Shown in pieces: positions 43,918 through 55,221 of a DNA stretch of 64,000 nt (position 1 is its first letter; each line of letters starts with the position of its first letter). The notes under the pieces were generated by a model, which worked only from the letters and a program-made list of their open reading frames with translations, was not told the DNA's origin and searched no databases. Made by a program: the position numbers and the translations under genes. The stretch comes from Meandrina meandrites (lineage: Eukaryota > Cnidaria > Anthozoa > Scleractinia > Meandrinidae). Location: positions 3,461,001 to 3,525,000 of the forward strand of contig OY855913.1 of NCBI GenBank assembly GCA_963693305.1. The letters are read 5' to 3'.

Positions 43918-46447
43918 GCTCAGCTTACCTTTTTCTATGAATTATGAATTAGACTGTTCCAGCACAGGCAGACAAGGATCTGTGTTTGAGACCATGTGAC
44001 GTAAGCGTCACGATAAGTGCTATTTGATCTCATACATTCACTTTTTGGTCGTTAATATTCCTCGCTAGCCGTCACCGACCCCAAACAAAAGTAAGAGAAA
44101 GAGACAAGGCAGGCAACTTCGATGGCCCGCCGAGACCGACAGCCTCCAGAATTTGTCTATTTTCTCCCACTTCCACGCGTCGCTCGCCATCCAGCCTCGG
44201 GCAACTAAAAGGTGGATAATTTTCAAAGGTCTGTGCCAAAAATCGTTCCAATCGCTTGGTTTTAACGTGCTTAAAAGCCACGCGAATTTTCAAGTTCACT
44301 GCGAAATCGCCATCGTCAAAGGATATGGGCCAAAACGGTCGATCATAACGCCGATATCAAATTCGAATTAATCAAAACCAACGGTCAGATTACGCAAGCT
44401 AGTGACAAAAGGCCTTTGCCACGTCCCGGCGTTATGATTTGCCCATATCCTTTGACGATGGCGATTTCGCAGTGAACGATTTTTGGCTAGCGAGGAATTA
44501 ACCAGATTAACGACCAAAAAACCCATAAAATCGCAAAATACCTCACAAAAGAAAAAAGATAAGTGAACTTTATTTATCTGTTTTACAGTAGATCACAATT
44601 TGGGATTAAAAGATGCAAAATCCAGTATTTTATGGAGCATTTCTCGCGATCAGTTGGATCAAGCCGAGGTCAGTCGTTACAAATTACAGAGAATGTATGA
44701 GATCAAATAGCGCGTACCGAGACGCTTACGTCACATGGTCTCAAACACAGAGCCTTGTCTGCCTGTGGTTCCAGACAGAAAACTTTGATGGGTGAATAAT
44801 CATTGAGCAGCTCTCGGTACTGAGCTTTCAAATGAGACGAGAAACGACGTAAGATATCAGCTAATAAGGTAGCACAGGCGTGGCATCTTACCAGCAAAAG
44901 GTTCGAAAGGTTCGAAACACACCATTCTCTGTTCTGTTTGGCTCAGGAATAAAGTGCGAGAACTATCTAATTAAGTGGATGAATACAATAAGTTGCAAGG
45001 TGAAATGATGACGCTATACAATCCAGCCATCCATGCAGAATTCATTGTTTACGCAACCACTCTTTTCAGCGGTTTGTCTTAGTCGTTTATGCAACAGGTT
45101 TCTCAACCTGTTTTGCAGGTTTCAGTTATTCAGTTTTGCAAATATCGTAGGACAAAACTTATCCTCAGGTCTTCTGTTTTTTTTAATTAAGGGCGCGTAC
45201 CTCATTCTCAACAGATCACCGTCTTGGAAGAGTTATATTTATGTATATAACTAGAAGTCAAATGAACCACAGAGCTAAATTATTAATGCATCGAGACGTG
45301 CAATGAATCACTTCAGTAAATTTGAATGATATCTTTCATATAACGAGATCGGTTTGTAGCAAAAATATGATTTTGAATAATTAATAAGACTCCCGGCTTT
45401 GATTTAAAAAGCACTTCAAACAAGGTTGGCACAAAAAACATGGAAATTACTCTGCATGATCCAATTAGTTGATTCTATACAACAACCAATCGTGACAGAG
45501 GATCTAGGTGAAGGGGTTACGCCCAACACCCTCACCGCTTTACTTATTGGAGCAGGAAACTGAGACCAACCTTCACTCCAGCTCTTCCTAATTTTTACAC
45601 TTGAAAAAGTCTACATGTTTACCTCGACCTCCACTCCCACGCATTAGATTCCTCTGGATTCTCACTGACAGTCCCTATTATCACAGAGCGAAAATTAAAA
45701 AGCAGATGATCAGTTTTTTTTTTCGCGTAATTTTTTTCTTTGGCGGTCTTGACATAGTGGCAGTAAATATTGTTTTTTTTGTGTGTGATCTTTTGATATA
45801 CGACATCCATGATGTCGAAGGAACTTCATATTGTTTGGAGACTTAATGTTCAATCTTCGACGAAACTTTTATCATCTGCCCTTATTTCAACTCACCTGTT
45901 GGTGCTGTATAAATAAATCACTCCAGTCAATTTGATGAATACAAAATTTCAAGCGAAGGAAAGGAAAACCGATTTCTTGAGCGCATCAATTAACGCAGGA
46001 ATTGATGACCGGATCAGGTCCTGCGTTAACTGCTATTTGGTTCTCTCTTCCGGAATGGCACAGTGCCTTGGCGTGATCAGTTAATTTAAACAACATGTCA
46101 AGAAAATACTTAGCATCGACGTAATAAATTAAACTCCTAACCTACATCACTCCCTAATGTTTTGATGATTGAAAATCCCTCCCTACCTTATGGATTTGTG
46201 ATGACTTATGTTGCTATAAGTTGCAAAGTTGGTGTTGCAACGAAGGAACTGATAAACTAATGCGAAGCCTAATTTTAGACCCCCTCGATAATGAACGTTG
46301 ACTAGGTCTCAGGAAGTGTTGCGACAAATTTATGATTTCATATTTCATTATATGGAAATCGTGGATGTGTATCAATGTCCACTATCAACTTTTTTTTCAG
46401 CAAACACTAAAAGTGATATATATACTTTTCGGAACTGAGGCTTGATC
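43918..46447. other. spacer between array copies 9 and 10
   Basis: It holds the 5' flank of copy 9 interrupted by the 805-bp MITE, the end of tandem unit 2 (45112), about 700 bp with nothing recognisable, and from about 45856 the 3' flank shared with copies 5 and 7. No gene is supported. Confidence 0.65.
43963..44767. mobile_element. 805-bp MITE with long terminal inverted repeats
   Basis: The arms begin CACAGGCAGACAAGG and match for about 75 bp, through GTTTGAGACCATGTGACG and ATTTGATCTCATACATTC, with few differences. GTTCCAG is duplicated outside both ends (43956-43962 and 44768-44774). Unit 1 of the tandem duplication has no such insert at the matching place near 40560. A second inverted repeat lies inside (GTTCACTGCGAAATCGCC near 44295 against its complement near 44458). 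Non-coding. Confidence 0.85.
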
Positions 46448-47500
46448 CTAAGCGCGATTTGACGAATTTTCAGGATTCTGTTCTTGAAAAGTGAAATTAT
46501 TCATCGTCCTTATTTCAGTGGCTTCGGACGCGACTTGATTACCGCTGCACGTAAGCACTATCTTTAAAGATCTCCGGTATTTTGTCAGTCTCCACGCGTA
46601 GATGAACGCATCCATTGCCACCTTCACGAACATCATCTCGTCCCCAATAGTGATCGCAGCAGAGAAGTCAAGCCTCTCTTGAAGAGTTTTATTCTTCGTG
46701 TATAAGTTGATATGAACTGTGATGATATGAGGAAGAGCGCACACGATGAGAATTCCTGATAAAAGCAAAGTTACAATCGTAAACTGCTTCTCGCTTATTC
46801 TGTTCGTTCGAAGCTTCCCTGAGCGTCCACCAACGTCTCGATTCTCAACACTTCGCATGCCTCCAAGCCGGCGAGATTCTTTGGCAAATTGGTGAAATGA
46901 TTTCAGAAGCATGGCTGAACTGAGGATAAGCAAAACTGTTATCAGCGTGGAGTGGAGATGGAGATCTACTTGAAATAAAGTTGCTTTGGGTACAACAAAC
47001 TGAAGCAGAATAAATCCAGTGAAGTACGCCACCGAGAAGGCCACACAGATGAGGACCCTACGTGTTGTAACGACTAAGCGATAGTGGTGCGGGTATGTTA
47101 TTGCGGTGAACTGCGTCAAAATAAGACCAAGGACAAGCAGAAACGACGAGTTGAGGCCCACGTAAGACAACCATACTCCGATCTGGAACAAGCTGTAGGT
47201 CGGCTCACCTATTGCAGGGGACCATTTTACATACGTTGCGACACGATACATTACAAAGAAGGGTTCGACAAACAGGCCTGTTGTTAGATCGACCAAGGCT
47301 AAAGCGACGATGAAATACGTAGCTGGTGAACGGAAGCATTTGAGAGGATCTTTGAGGATGGTGAATAGTAACAACCCGTTACTAATGATTGTTATTGGCG
47401 ATAGAATCATCAGGCAGATGCCAGTAGCGAGCTGGGTGTAAAGGTACAGGCTGTAGTCTGCTGCGGTTGTTGAATTAGACGGCAAAGTGCTGTTATTCAT
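46448..47500 (-). CDS. intronless class-A-like GPCR (array copy 10)
   Basis: 350 residues from MNNSTLPSNSTT. Seven helices with TQFTAITYPHHYR after TM3, CALP in TM6, DAFIYAWR in TM7 and LTCSGN at helix 8. One codon is missing in extracellular loop 2 (FVVPKATL against FVGVPKATL). The gene is a mosaic: TM1 to TM3 is almost identical to copy 3, the TM5-loop 3 part (SFHQFAKESRRLGG to NRISEKQF) matches copies 5 and 7, and TM6 to helix 8 again matches copies 2 and 3. The flanks are of the copy 5/7 kind. Repeated gene conversion is the simplest reading. Ligand unknown. Confidence 0.88.
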   Translation of the reverse strand: MNNSTLPSNSTTAADYSLYLYTQLATGICLMILSPITIISNGLLLFTILKDPLKCFRSPATYFIVALALVDLTTGLFVEPFFVMYRVATYVKWSPAIGEPTYSLFQIGVWLSYVGLNSSFLLVLGLILTQFTAITYPHHYRLVVTTRRVLICVAFSVAYFTGFILLQFVVPKATLFQVDLHLHSTLITVLLILSSAMLLKSFHQFAKESRRLGGMRSVENRDVGGRSGKLRTNRISEKQFTIVTLLLSGILIVCALPHIITVHINLYTKNKTLQERLDFSAAITIGDEMMFVKVAMDAFIYAWRLTKYRRSLKIVLTCSGNQVASEATEIRTMNNFTFQEQNPENSSNRA

Positions 47501-48309
47501 GACTTCAATGGGTCGCCGTCAAAACACTGTTGTCAGTTAGTCCTTCCACATAAAATGCAATATGTTCTCTGGTTGTTACGTTGCAGCTTATAGTTGCCAA
47601 ATAATGAATTCGATAGAAAACCGGTCTAATCGTTTTACAATTGCTTCGTGACTGCAACTTGCAACTGTGAATCAGTGTTCAGTTTTGCTAAACCATTCGC
47701 AACTTGTCTCAATTTCAGTCTCTGTGTTCCGATCAACTGAAGATAATAATTATTCTCCCAAAATAATAGCTGCAGTCGGTCGGGGGTGTGTGAAATTAAC
47801 CGAGGAAAATGCTCAAATGTTAATCTGTATCCAAAGGATTTAGACTATCCTGTTTCTTTCTACTTGAAAGCGTTGCAAGTTTCCTTTCAGTTCTAAAGTT
47901 TAAAGAAAAATTAATTTCCAATTTGAGCAATACCTTGGCAAATTCTTCTATTCAACTGAACATCGAACTTTGAGGTTCTCAAACTGTGATGTTGCAAGTT
48001 TGATTTAAAGCAGCTTATTAACGTCTTTTCTTTGTACAGCTCTTGGAGAAGCCTTGTGGTGAAATTGCAAGGCTCTGCCATCTGAAAGAGCGAGTTAAAG
48101 ACGTCCTTCCGTTTGATCAGCCGCTTCTAAAGACAAAGTTTGCTCAGGAACAGCGAAATATGACAGGAAAATAATATGGTATTCAGGAAATGCCTACGGC
48201 TGTCATTTTCTGTTCGCAGGTGCAACGTCCTTCCAAGGGAAAAATAACTTGAACTTTCTAAAGTTTTAAATACAAACTGTCAAGTAAAATGATCTTTGTT
48301 GGTTTCCTT

Positions 48310-48615
48310 AATTACATTCCGCGAAATTTAGGCCAGTCTTTCTTTACATTGTTCCTTTTATATTTATTTAAGGCAGTTAAAATTCAATAATCGTAGACGA
48401 CAGTCTGATCAAATGTCAGCTTTCTTTAGATGAAAATGATGCCATACTTTGAAAAAATGAGGAGAGGAAAAGATTTTTCATAAATTACATTCGAAATTTA
48501 GGCAAGCCTTTCTTTACATTGTTCCTTTTTGTATTTATTTAAGGCAGTTAAAATTCAATAATCGTAGAGAAAAATCTGGTTATCAAATGTCATCTTTCAT
48601 TAAAATAATGATGCT
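48310..48615 (+). repeat. tandem duplication of about 150 bp upstream of copy 10
   Basis: Two units (about 48310-48440 and 48480-48615) share GAAATTTAGGC, CTTTCTTTACATTGTTCC, AAGGCAGTTAAAATTC and AATAATCGTAGA. The CTTTCTTTACATT core is also found once in the upstream flanks of copies 5 and 7 and near 33615. Confidence 0.75.
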
Positions 48616-51058
48616 AAAATGATATCAATTGTTAGTTTAGTCGTTTGCATCTATATTCAAAAGCGAGGATCAGAAAAGATTTTTCTTTAGTTGTTATTAT
48701 TTGGCGACGTTCACACAGATTCAAACTACTTTTAAATTGACACTGACAACTGAAAAAAGAATGTTGATTGTAAATTAATTGCTAGGATGATCATTTTTGG
48801 ATGTTGACAAGTTGAAATGTAAGACGTATAGCGAAACAGCTTTGAGTATTGGGATCGATCATTCTGCAGAAATCAAAATTTATGTCCCACCAAAACACGA
48901 GCAAACGACTGTTTATTGCTCTTGACTGTTTTTCCCCAAACCGTGTTTCAGCATGTCCACCCCTGACACAACTCCTTTAATTGGTTTTTCATGAAATTTG
49001 TTTTGGTTTTGTGTTTACTCAGCCCCCAATATGCTAACACATTGATAACAGAGGCAACAAAACAAGGAACGAAGTCAAGGTGTGAGCGCTATACAGAAGA
49101 TTCTGCTATGGTCATAGGCCTTCCATTAGACACCTTGGCATGTGTGCTTGTCGTCCCTTTGTCGCAGTGTTGAGGTTCGCTGAGCTTTATCCATTTCCCT
49201 ACATCACGCTTATGACAATAAACACGCACATGCCACTAAACAGAAAACAAGAAACGTTTTATTTAAATCTAGTATACTAGTTATCATTGATCATGTCTCA
49301 TTACGATCTGTTTCGTCTTACAACTTACAATCATTTAATAATATATGCATATTACACTAAACACGGGTATTATATGTGCTATATTTACTGTCAGGCGGTG
49401 TAGGTCACGCTTTGATATAGCGACTTGTCACAAAATAAGGCATTTATATTACTGGTGATGATCATAGATGCACGCATCACATGACCCGCATCCGACACCA
49501 CCTTATGACTTTAATATAAAGAACCTCGCATACAATAATATTTGTAATTGTCAGTGTCACTAGTCTTTTAACATAGACAATCAATCAAAATCTACTTTAA
49601 AAAGAGCCAATTTATATACATTATTTTTTGTCACAGTGTGACAAACAAAAGAAGTACTAAATTATTTAATAATCAGAAAAACACTAAATTAACAATCACC
49701 TTAACAACATCTAACAATTAGTGCCTGATAGCCAAAACTAGACAAAAGAAAACAGTAGAATTAGTGTCTGATAGTACCTAATTGCGTATTAACTAATTCA
49801 CGGGTGAAGTAAAATCACTATACAAAGAGGTAAATACAGTTTGCATGAAAATGCCTAATATATGTTAATATATAATATAAAGACACATCACTCAGTCAAC
49901 AAATCTCATAGTAGATGAGAAACAACCCCACCGGAAACATTTTTTTTTTTTGATAACCAGGTGACTCGATGGTATTATTCATTGTCACAGGAAATCAATT
50001 CATGCCTTATATCTCAAACCACGCTTTGTGTTTTTACTGGATCTGGATGATACAAGTATCATTCAAATGTTACGTTTATAGTGATAAAACAATGCAACCA
50101 TAAAGTAACACTTCTGCCAAACTAAATTTCATCGTTTGGAGAAAAACTTTGCTACATGTGCAGAATTAGAATACTATGATAAAGAAAAGTTCAAAGCCTG
50201 TTGTGTAGTGCTGACCTCTTGGAGAATTATTAAAATCAGAGAATGAAGCTCGTATGCCTACTTAATTGCTATTTGATTTTTTCATTTCTTTTTTCTATGA
50301 TAACGTAACTGCAATTTGTTGCATATAGACTTCCTGCACTTGTCACAGTACAGTGTGACTTGTCCTACAAAAGGGAATTGATTGATACACAATCTCTGTT
50401 ACATAATTGGATAAAAGTTTCGATGCATTGTTAAATAGCTCTTTGATCCGACTGTCCATGCGAGTAAATGCTGTATTCAGTATTTCATAAGGAAACATGC
50501 TTAGAAACCTATAAATTGTTTAGCAACCTGCTTTTTTATTTACTTTGCAACCTTTTAATAAAACTCCCCAAGCTACTTCGATTCTGACTCATCCGATAAA
50601 TACCTTGCTCAAGGGAGCGTACAGGAACTACCAACTAACGGTTTATTGAAACTTTAACGAACTAATATATAATTTGACAAAAACATCAAGGTTGAGGAGA
50701 GCTTGCAGCTGATTTGCTACACAATTACACTGTTTTACATCGATTTCTATTTCTTTTTCTTCATGCAGCGTTACATATCTGTGAGAAACAGATAGGAACA
50801 GAAATCTAGTTGATCAGTTTCAACTCTGTCTTTTATATAGTCTGATCCCCGGCTCTGACCAACAAACATTACTAAAATATGAAATGACTACACCGATAGA
50901 AACAATCAAAATTGTATCAATCGACAGAATCTTTGAGTGAAATCACACTTTCAACGTTCACTAACATCGATGATTGGTAAAATGCGTGACAGGCATTTCA
51001 GATCTTGGAACATAGAATAAAACCTTGCTTACAGAAAATTATCAACGAGTGTTGAATA

Positions 51059-52387
51059 GAGGGTCTGGATGGGGGGTTACAAATATCAGTTGTCAGTTAA
51101 AATTATGGCCATTTGTCAGTTATCAGTTAAATTTTAGGCCATTTGTCAGTTGTCAGTTAATGGACTATTAATAATTAACCATATAGCTTAATTATTAATT
51201 TTTGACTCAAAATGTAGCTAAAAAGGTAACATTCATGCAGAATGTAAATTATATCATTTATATTAAATTTTGGTGCTGAAATAATTGCAACTCCAAGTGG
51301 CTTTTGTTTCTATCCGGCCTTTTAATCAAGGCAAGTCACTACTCTCCGCCACACGAACTTCTGCTCCAGGGTGTTACTCCCTTACATAAGCTATATACGT
51401 ATGTGTGGCCCCAAAGCCAAACGGTATGGTTTTCGAGCCCTTTTGGTCTGAAAAAGGGTATAGATTATTACCATTTTGGTCTGAAATAGGGTATAGTTTG
51501 TGCACTCTGGTGAGTCTAGTTAGCAACTTTTGGAAGAAACTATTCTTATTGTTCTTATCATGCACCCCTCGAGAAGTGTAAGTTAGGAATATGAGGCCCT
51601 TGTTAATTTTTAGGCAAACCGAAGCAGTTTCTGGATACAATGTGGTCTGAAATAGGTTATCGATTTTGGGGTCAGATCTAAAATAGGGTGGGGAAAATCG
51701 TATATTTTGGTCTAAAATAGGGTAAAGGGGTTTTTTGAGGCATGCCGCACACACCCCACACGAATTTTTAAAGAGTATCCCCCGGGCTCCTGCTTGCCGA
51801 GCCGAAAATTCCTTTCCAACAGTTAGCCAATCAAAGCTAACTTTCAAAATATTAAAAACACACAAATATGGGAAAAGGTCTTTATTACGATTAATTTGAT
51901 TGGGTTTTGTTTAGCAATGCCTCGATGGTGTTTGGCCTAGATGAAAATCATGAAATAGTCGGAAAGGAATATTGCACTCGGGCTAACGGGTCTATTACAG
52001 GTACTTATTGAGAAAGGTCAGAAAGGAGTAGCGACAATAAAACTACTGTGTGAGAGACTACATTGCAAAAATAAAAAAATATATGTATTTCCTCAAGTTT
52101 AATTTTCAATCAGGTTATGGGTCATACGGTAAATTATTAACGAAATATGACACTCTACCGTCCTGCTGCTAAGGTTTAGCATAAAACATGCATTTGTTGG
52201 ACGAAAAGAGTCATATAATGTTATTTACAACGATGTTTTGTGGATATTAAGAACAAACAGTCTTTTGTCAGTTGCCAGAAAAACTCACTACAAATGTCAG
52301 TTGTCAGTTAAATTTTAGGCGAAATGTCAGTTGTCAGTTAAAATTTTGGCCATTTGTCAGTTGTCAGTTAACCCCATCCAAACCCTC
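51059..52387. mobile_element. 1.33-kb non-autonomous DNA element with subterminal repeats
   Basis: The ends GAGGGTCTGGATGGGG and, in complement, GAGGGTTTGGATGGGG are inverted repeats. TGAATA is duplicated outside (51053-51058 and 52388-52393). Inside each end lie three or more units of TTTGTCAGTTGTCAGTTAA, in the same orientation at both ends. The middle (51420-51730) holds repeated GGTCTGAAATAGGGTAT-type motifs, which create a 163-codon minus-strand frame with YPISDQNG-like repeats that I do not accept as a gene. Confidence 0.75.
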
Positions 52388-52611
52388 TGAATACGGTGGC
52401 TAAAAAAATAATTACACTCAATAGTTACGATCCAGTCTTGTTTACTACTGAGCACCTCGAAAGTCACGCAATGGCTCTTTTCGTGGAAATAAATGCTTTG
52501 CGTCACTGACCTCTACACGAAAAGACTAAGCTGTTGTCTTAATTTAGAGGCCGCTTGATAGAGATGCAAAATGCCTGCCACGAAAACAGCTAGCAAATTA
52601 ATGAAGCTACA

Positions 52612-54396
52612 TTACTTTTCTGACAGTCCCTCAAACAACGACTCTTGTGGCTTGGCAAGCTTGCGAATGATGTGCATAGAGGAACTGAGACTGAGAGTCA
52701 AAGTGAGACCAATAGCCACCGTGCGAAGAGCAACAAGTTTTAGGTTGATAAGTGAACCTTCAGAATTCAGCATGAAATAAAACACGGCGACGATGTCACT
52801 TTGAATATAAGCACAGATCATACAAACACTGATATAGAAGACATACCTTGTCAAAAATCTGTGCTTGTTTAGGATGATAATATAAAGCAGATTACCGATT
52901 GTGCAGACCGTGTTGTATGTTGTAAAATAAACCAATTTTTCAAGAAAGGAATCGGAAAAGAAACCAGGAGCAACATCAATGGAACAATATGGTACAACTA
53001 TACCTAAAATCAACAAATACATGTTTGATGCAAACCAATCACTTCGAATCAGTTTTGAAAAGTTGGTTGGAACGGTCCACGTGGATTTACAGGAAACCCA
53101 ACTGTACAGAAAGAAACAATATATTTGAAGGGGTGACCACCATAGAGGAAGATACGATATAAAATACACATTTAATGGGGAAAAAACAGTGAAGACGTCA
53201 TCCCAAAAAGATTTTATTTTGTCCTCGTTTTCATCGAATCGAAAAAAGGACCATCCTCCACTGGATATACCTACCGGGAGAGCTACCACGATGAGAATCA
53301 CATAACCACAGCCAACAGCAAATTTGCCAAAAATGTTCGCCAAGAGAGTTGTGTGACGTCTAATAGCTTTGTATCCTGTGTGTCCTATCAGTGTCGTCCG
53401 ATTATTAGCACGAGGATCGTCCACGACAATGATTAGCGGCTGTTCTTCGTTTCCAGTTTGTCCATGGTCAATTTCTTGATCACCATTTCCCCGAGTCTCC
53501 TCGATTACTGAGTGTCGGTTTGTTTCGCCAACAGTGTCCTCGTTACCGCGCTCTTCATTAAATTGTTGACCGCCAGACGTGCAACAGAATTTCTTTGTCC
53601 GTCTTAGCCATTCGAAGGTGATCAAAGGGCCCAGCAGAAACCAATAGTAGAGTCTCTTTAAGTACTTTTGCATCATCCCTAGGGCTATGTTTTGCAACTT
53701 AATCTCGACATTTCTTTGGTCTGCATCAGAGAACAAGGAAGCAATTTCGGTGCACTGGTATTTCCAGTTTACGCTTCCATTCCCAGGATAAACCACAGAG
53801 CAACGCTCGGTATTTATAACCGGAATAAGAAGTTTGTCTTGAGTGTCAGTCTGTGTTCCATTATCAGTACTGGGTAGGTAAGAGCGACCATAAACGCTAA
53901 AGGCATATACCACTACAGAATACCCTGCATTTTGCGCATTTACTGATATATTCGATAATGGGCCTGCATCGTTGGCAAAGCAGGTGGTGATGAGAGCGAT
54001 TTTGTTGACTTGAATATTTGACTTGCTTACATCAACTGGCGGTTGGCACGCATCAGTGAGGCTCGAAAATACAGCCAGACCACTTAAACGAAGTTCTTGG
54101 CCTTCCGCTGCTGATGATGCTCGAATATACGATTCCAGTGAAGGTCTTTTTAGCGACGGTGGCCAATGATCGTCTAGAGCGCACTTGTACTGGATTTCCT
54201 GGTTTGAAAACGTTAGGATAAGTCCTTTTTCAAAATATTTATCACCATTGTCTCCCATTTGCAGCATGCTCAAATAGAACAGACCGCAGGAAAAAATGAG
54301 GAAGGAGAGACAAATGCTTATCTTGATGCATTTTTGCGACATATTTGCGCACAACAAATAGTCAGTCCCAAGACGATCACAAGACAAATAGGGCAT
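52612..54396 (-). CDS. intronless multipass membrane protein with PA-like ectodomain
   Basis: 594 residues with no close family that I can name. Met19 (54342) is an alternative start, directly before a signal-anchor helix (about 25-45). Residues about 105-200 resemble a protease-associated (PA) domain: NKIALITTCF, then NAQNAGYSVVVYAF. Hydrophobic segments follow at about 248-264, 355-377, 402-433, 456-473, 489-509, 517-542 and 552-573, with an acidic, Glu/Asn-rich linker at about 275-335. The YD and GxGD motifs of signal peptide peptidase-like proteases are absent, as is a RING finger, so neither of those PA-containing classes fits. N-glycosylation sites occur in the ectodomain (NISV, NGTQ, NGSV). 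A compact promoter lies just upstream, and a decayed partial copy lies at 55222-55440. Function unknown. Confidence 0.8.
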   Translation of the reverse strand: MPYLSCDRLGTDYLLCANMSQKCIKISICLSFLIFSCGLFYLSMLQMGDNGDKYFEKGLILTFSNQEIQYKCALDDHWPPSLKRPSLESYIRASSAAEGQELRLSGLAVFSSLTDACQPPVDVSKSNIQVNKIALITTCFANDAGPLSNISVNAQNAGYSVVVYAFSVYGRSYLPSTDNGTQTDTQDKLLIPVINTERCSVVYPGNGSVNWKYQCTEIASLFSDADQRNVEIKLQNIALGMMQKYLKRLYYWFLLGPLITFEWLRRTKKFCCTSGGQQFNEERGNEDTVGETNRHSVIEETRGNGDQEIDHGQTGNEEQPLIIVVDDPRANNRTTLIGHTGYKAIRRHTTLLANIFGKFAVGCGYVILIVVALPVGISSGGWSFFRFDENEDKIKSFWDDVFTVFSPLNVYFISYLPLWWSPLQIYCFFLYSWVSCKSTWTVPTNFSKLIRSDWFASNMYLLILGIVVPYCSIDVAPGFFSDSFLEKLVYFTTYNTVCTIGNLLYIIILNKHRFLTRYVFYISVCMICAYIQSDIVAVFYFMLNSEGSLINLKLVALRTVAIGLTLTLSLSSSMHIIRKLAKPQESLFEGLSEK

Positions 54397-54453
54397 TTTA
54401 CACCTGCTCAGCGACCTGGCCTTTGAATGGTAGCGAGGCTGAAGTTGACCTTG

Positions 54454-54513
54454 TTTTTATACAGACCTCACTTCTTTTGTTTTTTTAGGCGATGACGTCA
54501 TCTTATGACGTCA
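54454..54513 (-). promoter_or_regulatory. promoter with two CRE octamers and TATA box
   Basis: Two perfect TGACGTCA palindromes (54493-54500 and 54506-54513) lie 13 bp apart. TATAAAAA follows on the minus strand (complement of 54454-54461), about 60 nt before the start codon at 54396. This spacing predicts transcription starting near 54425-54430 and a leader of about 30 nt. CRE sites bind CREB/ATF bZIP factors, which suggests cAMP- or stress-responsive control. Confidence 0.7.
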
Positions 54514-55221
54514 TCGGTTAAATTTAGAATTTTTGGTGTTACGGTGTGATGCGCGATTACTCCCTGAATTGAACCGAAACTCAGTAGTTTCCCCTGCCGC
54601 TGAAGTTCTTTCAAAATATTTCGAATATTTCAATATTGGAATCATTTTACTATACCTTTCTAGGGTGTTCTAAAAAGCTAAAGATAGATAACAACAACAA
54701 CAATAAAAATAATAAAATAGACCGATAATAAAGTATCTTCCTTCAATATTCTATGATTATACCGTTTCAATCTACGCTTGGAGATGATTAGGGCGATTGT
54801 ACATATTGTTGAACAATACATGCTTTGGTTGATTTCTTGTCCATAGTCATCTGGAACTGAAATAATTTTTCTTTCTCACGCTCAGTTTGACGCCACATTT
54901 GGTAAAATTTCTCTTTTTCAGCCAAAACCAATTTTTCTTCTGTTGTCAGTCTTTTGCATTATTCTTGCATTAACTCTACATGGTCATCTTTCTTCAATTC
55001 CCTTTTCTGGGCCCGTTTTCTCTTTTCTCTGACGTCGTCTCGCCTCAATCGATCTTTTCGAACTAATAAAGAGGCAAAAATTTGTTGTTGTGGTACTGGT
55101 AGTTGTTATTGGTTTTGTTCTTGCTTTGAAGCTAGTCAAAAGCGGAAAATCCACTTTACATAGCTATGGATTAGGCCACAACATGATGAATTGGTAGAGA
55201 ATAAAATAGAACCTTAATTAT

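Larger units (their letters stand above)
40919..45112. repeat. recent tandem duplication, unit 2
   Basis: Second unit, 4.2 kb against 3.0 kb for unit 1. It is longer because the pogo-like element is complete and an 805-bp MITE has inserted at 43963-44767, and shorter in the minisatellite (about one unit instead of nine). Confidence 0.85.
47501..52611. other. gene-poor region right of the GPCR array
   Basis: From left to right: the 5' flank of copy 10; a tandem duplication at 48310-48615; about 2.4 kb of AT-rich DNA (48620-51050) in which I see nothing; and the transposon at 51059-52387. Open frames are short and without domains. Confidence 0.6.

Noticed and set aside
51374..51865. 163-codon minus-strand open frame with repeated YPISDQNG-like motifs
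   Set aside because: It lies inside a transposon and comes from a repeated GGTCTGAAATAGGGTAT-type DNA motif; no paralog or start context supports it.
52612..54396. Signal peptide peptidase-like protease or PA-RING ubiquitin ligase
   Set aside because: The YD/GxGD catalytic motifs and the RING cysteine pattern are absent, despite the PA-like domain.
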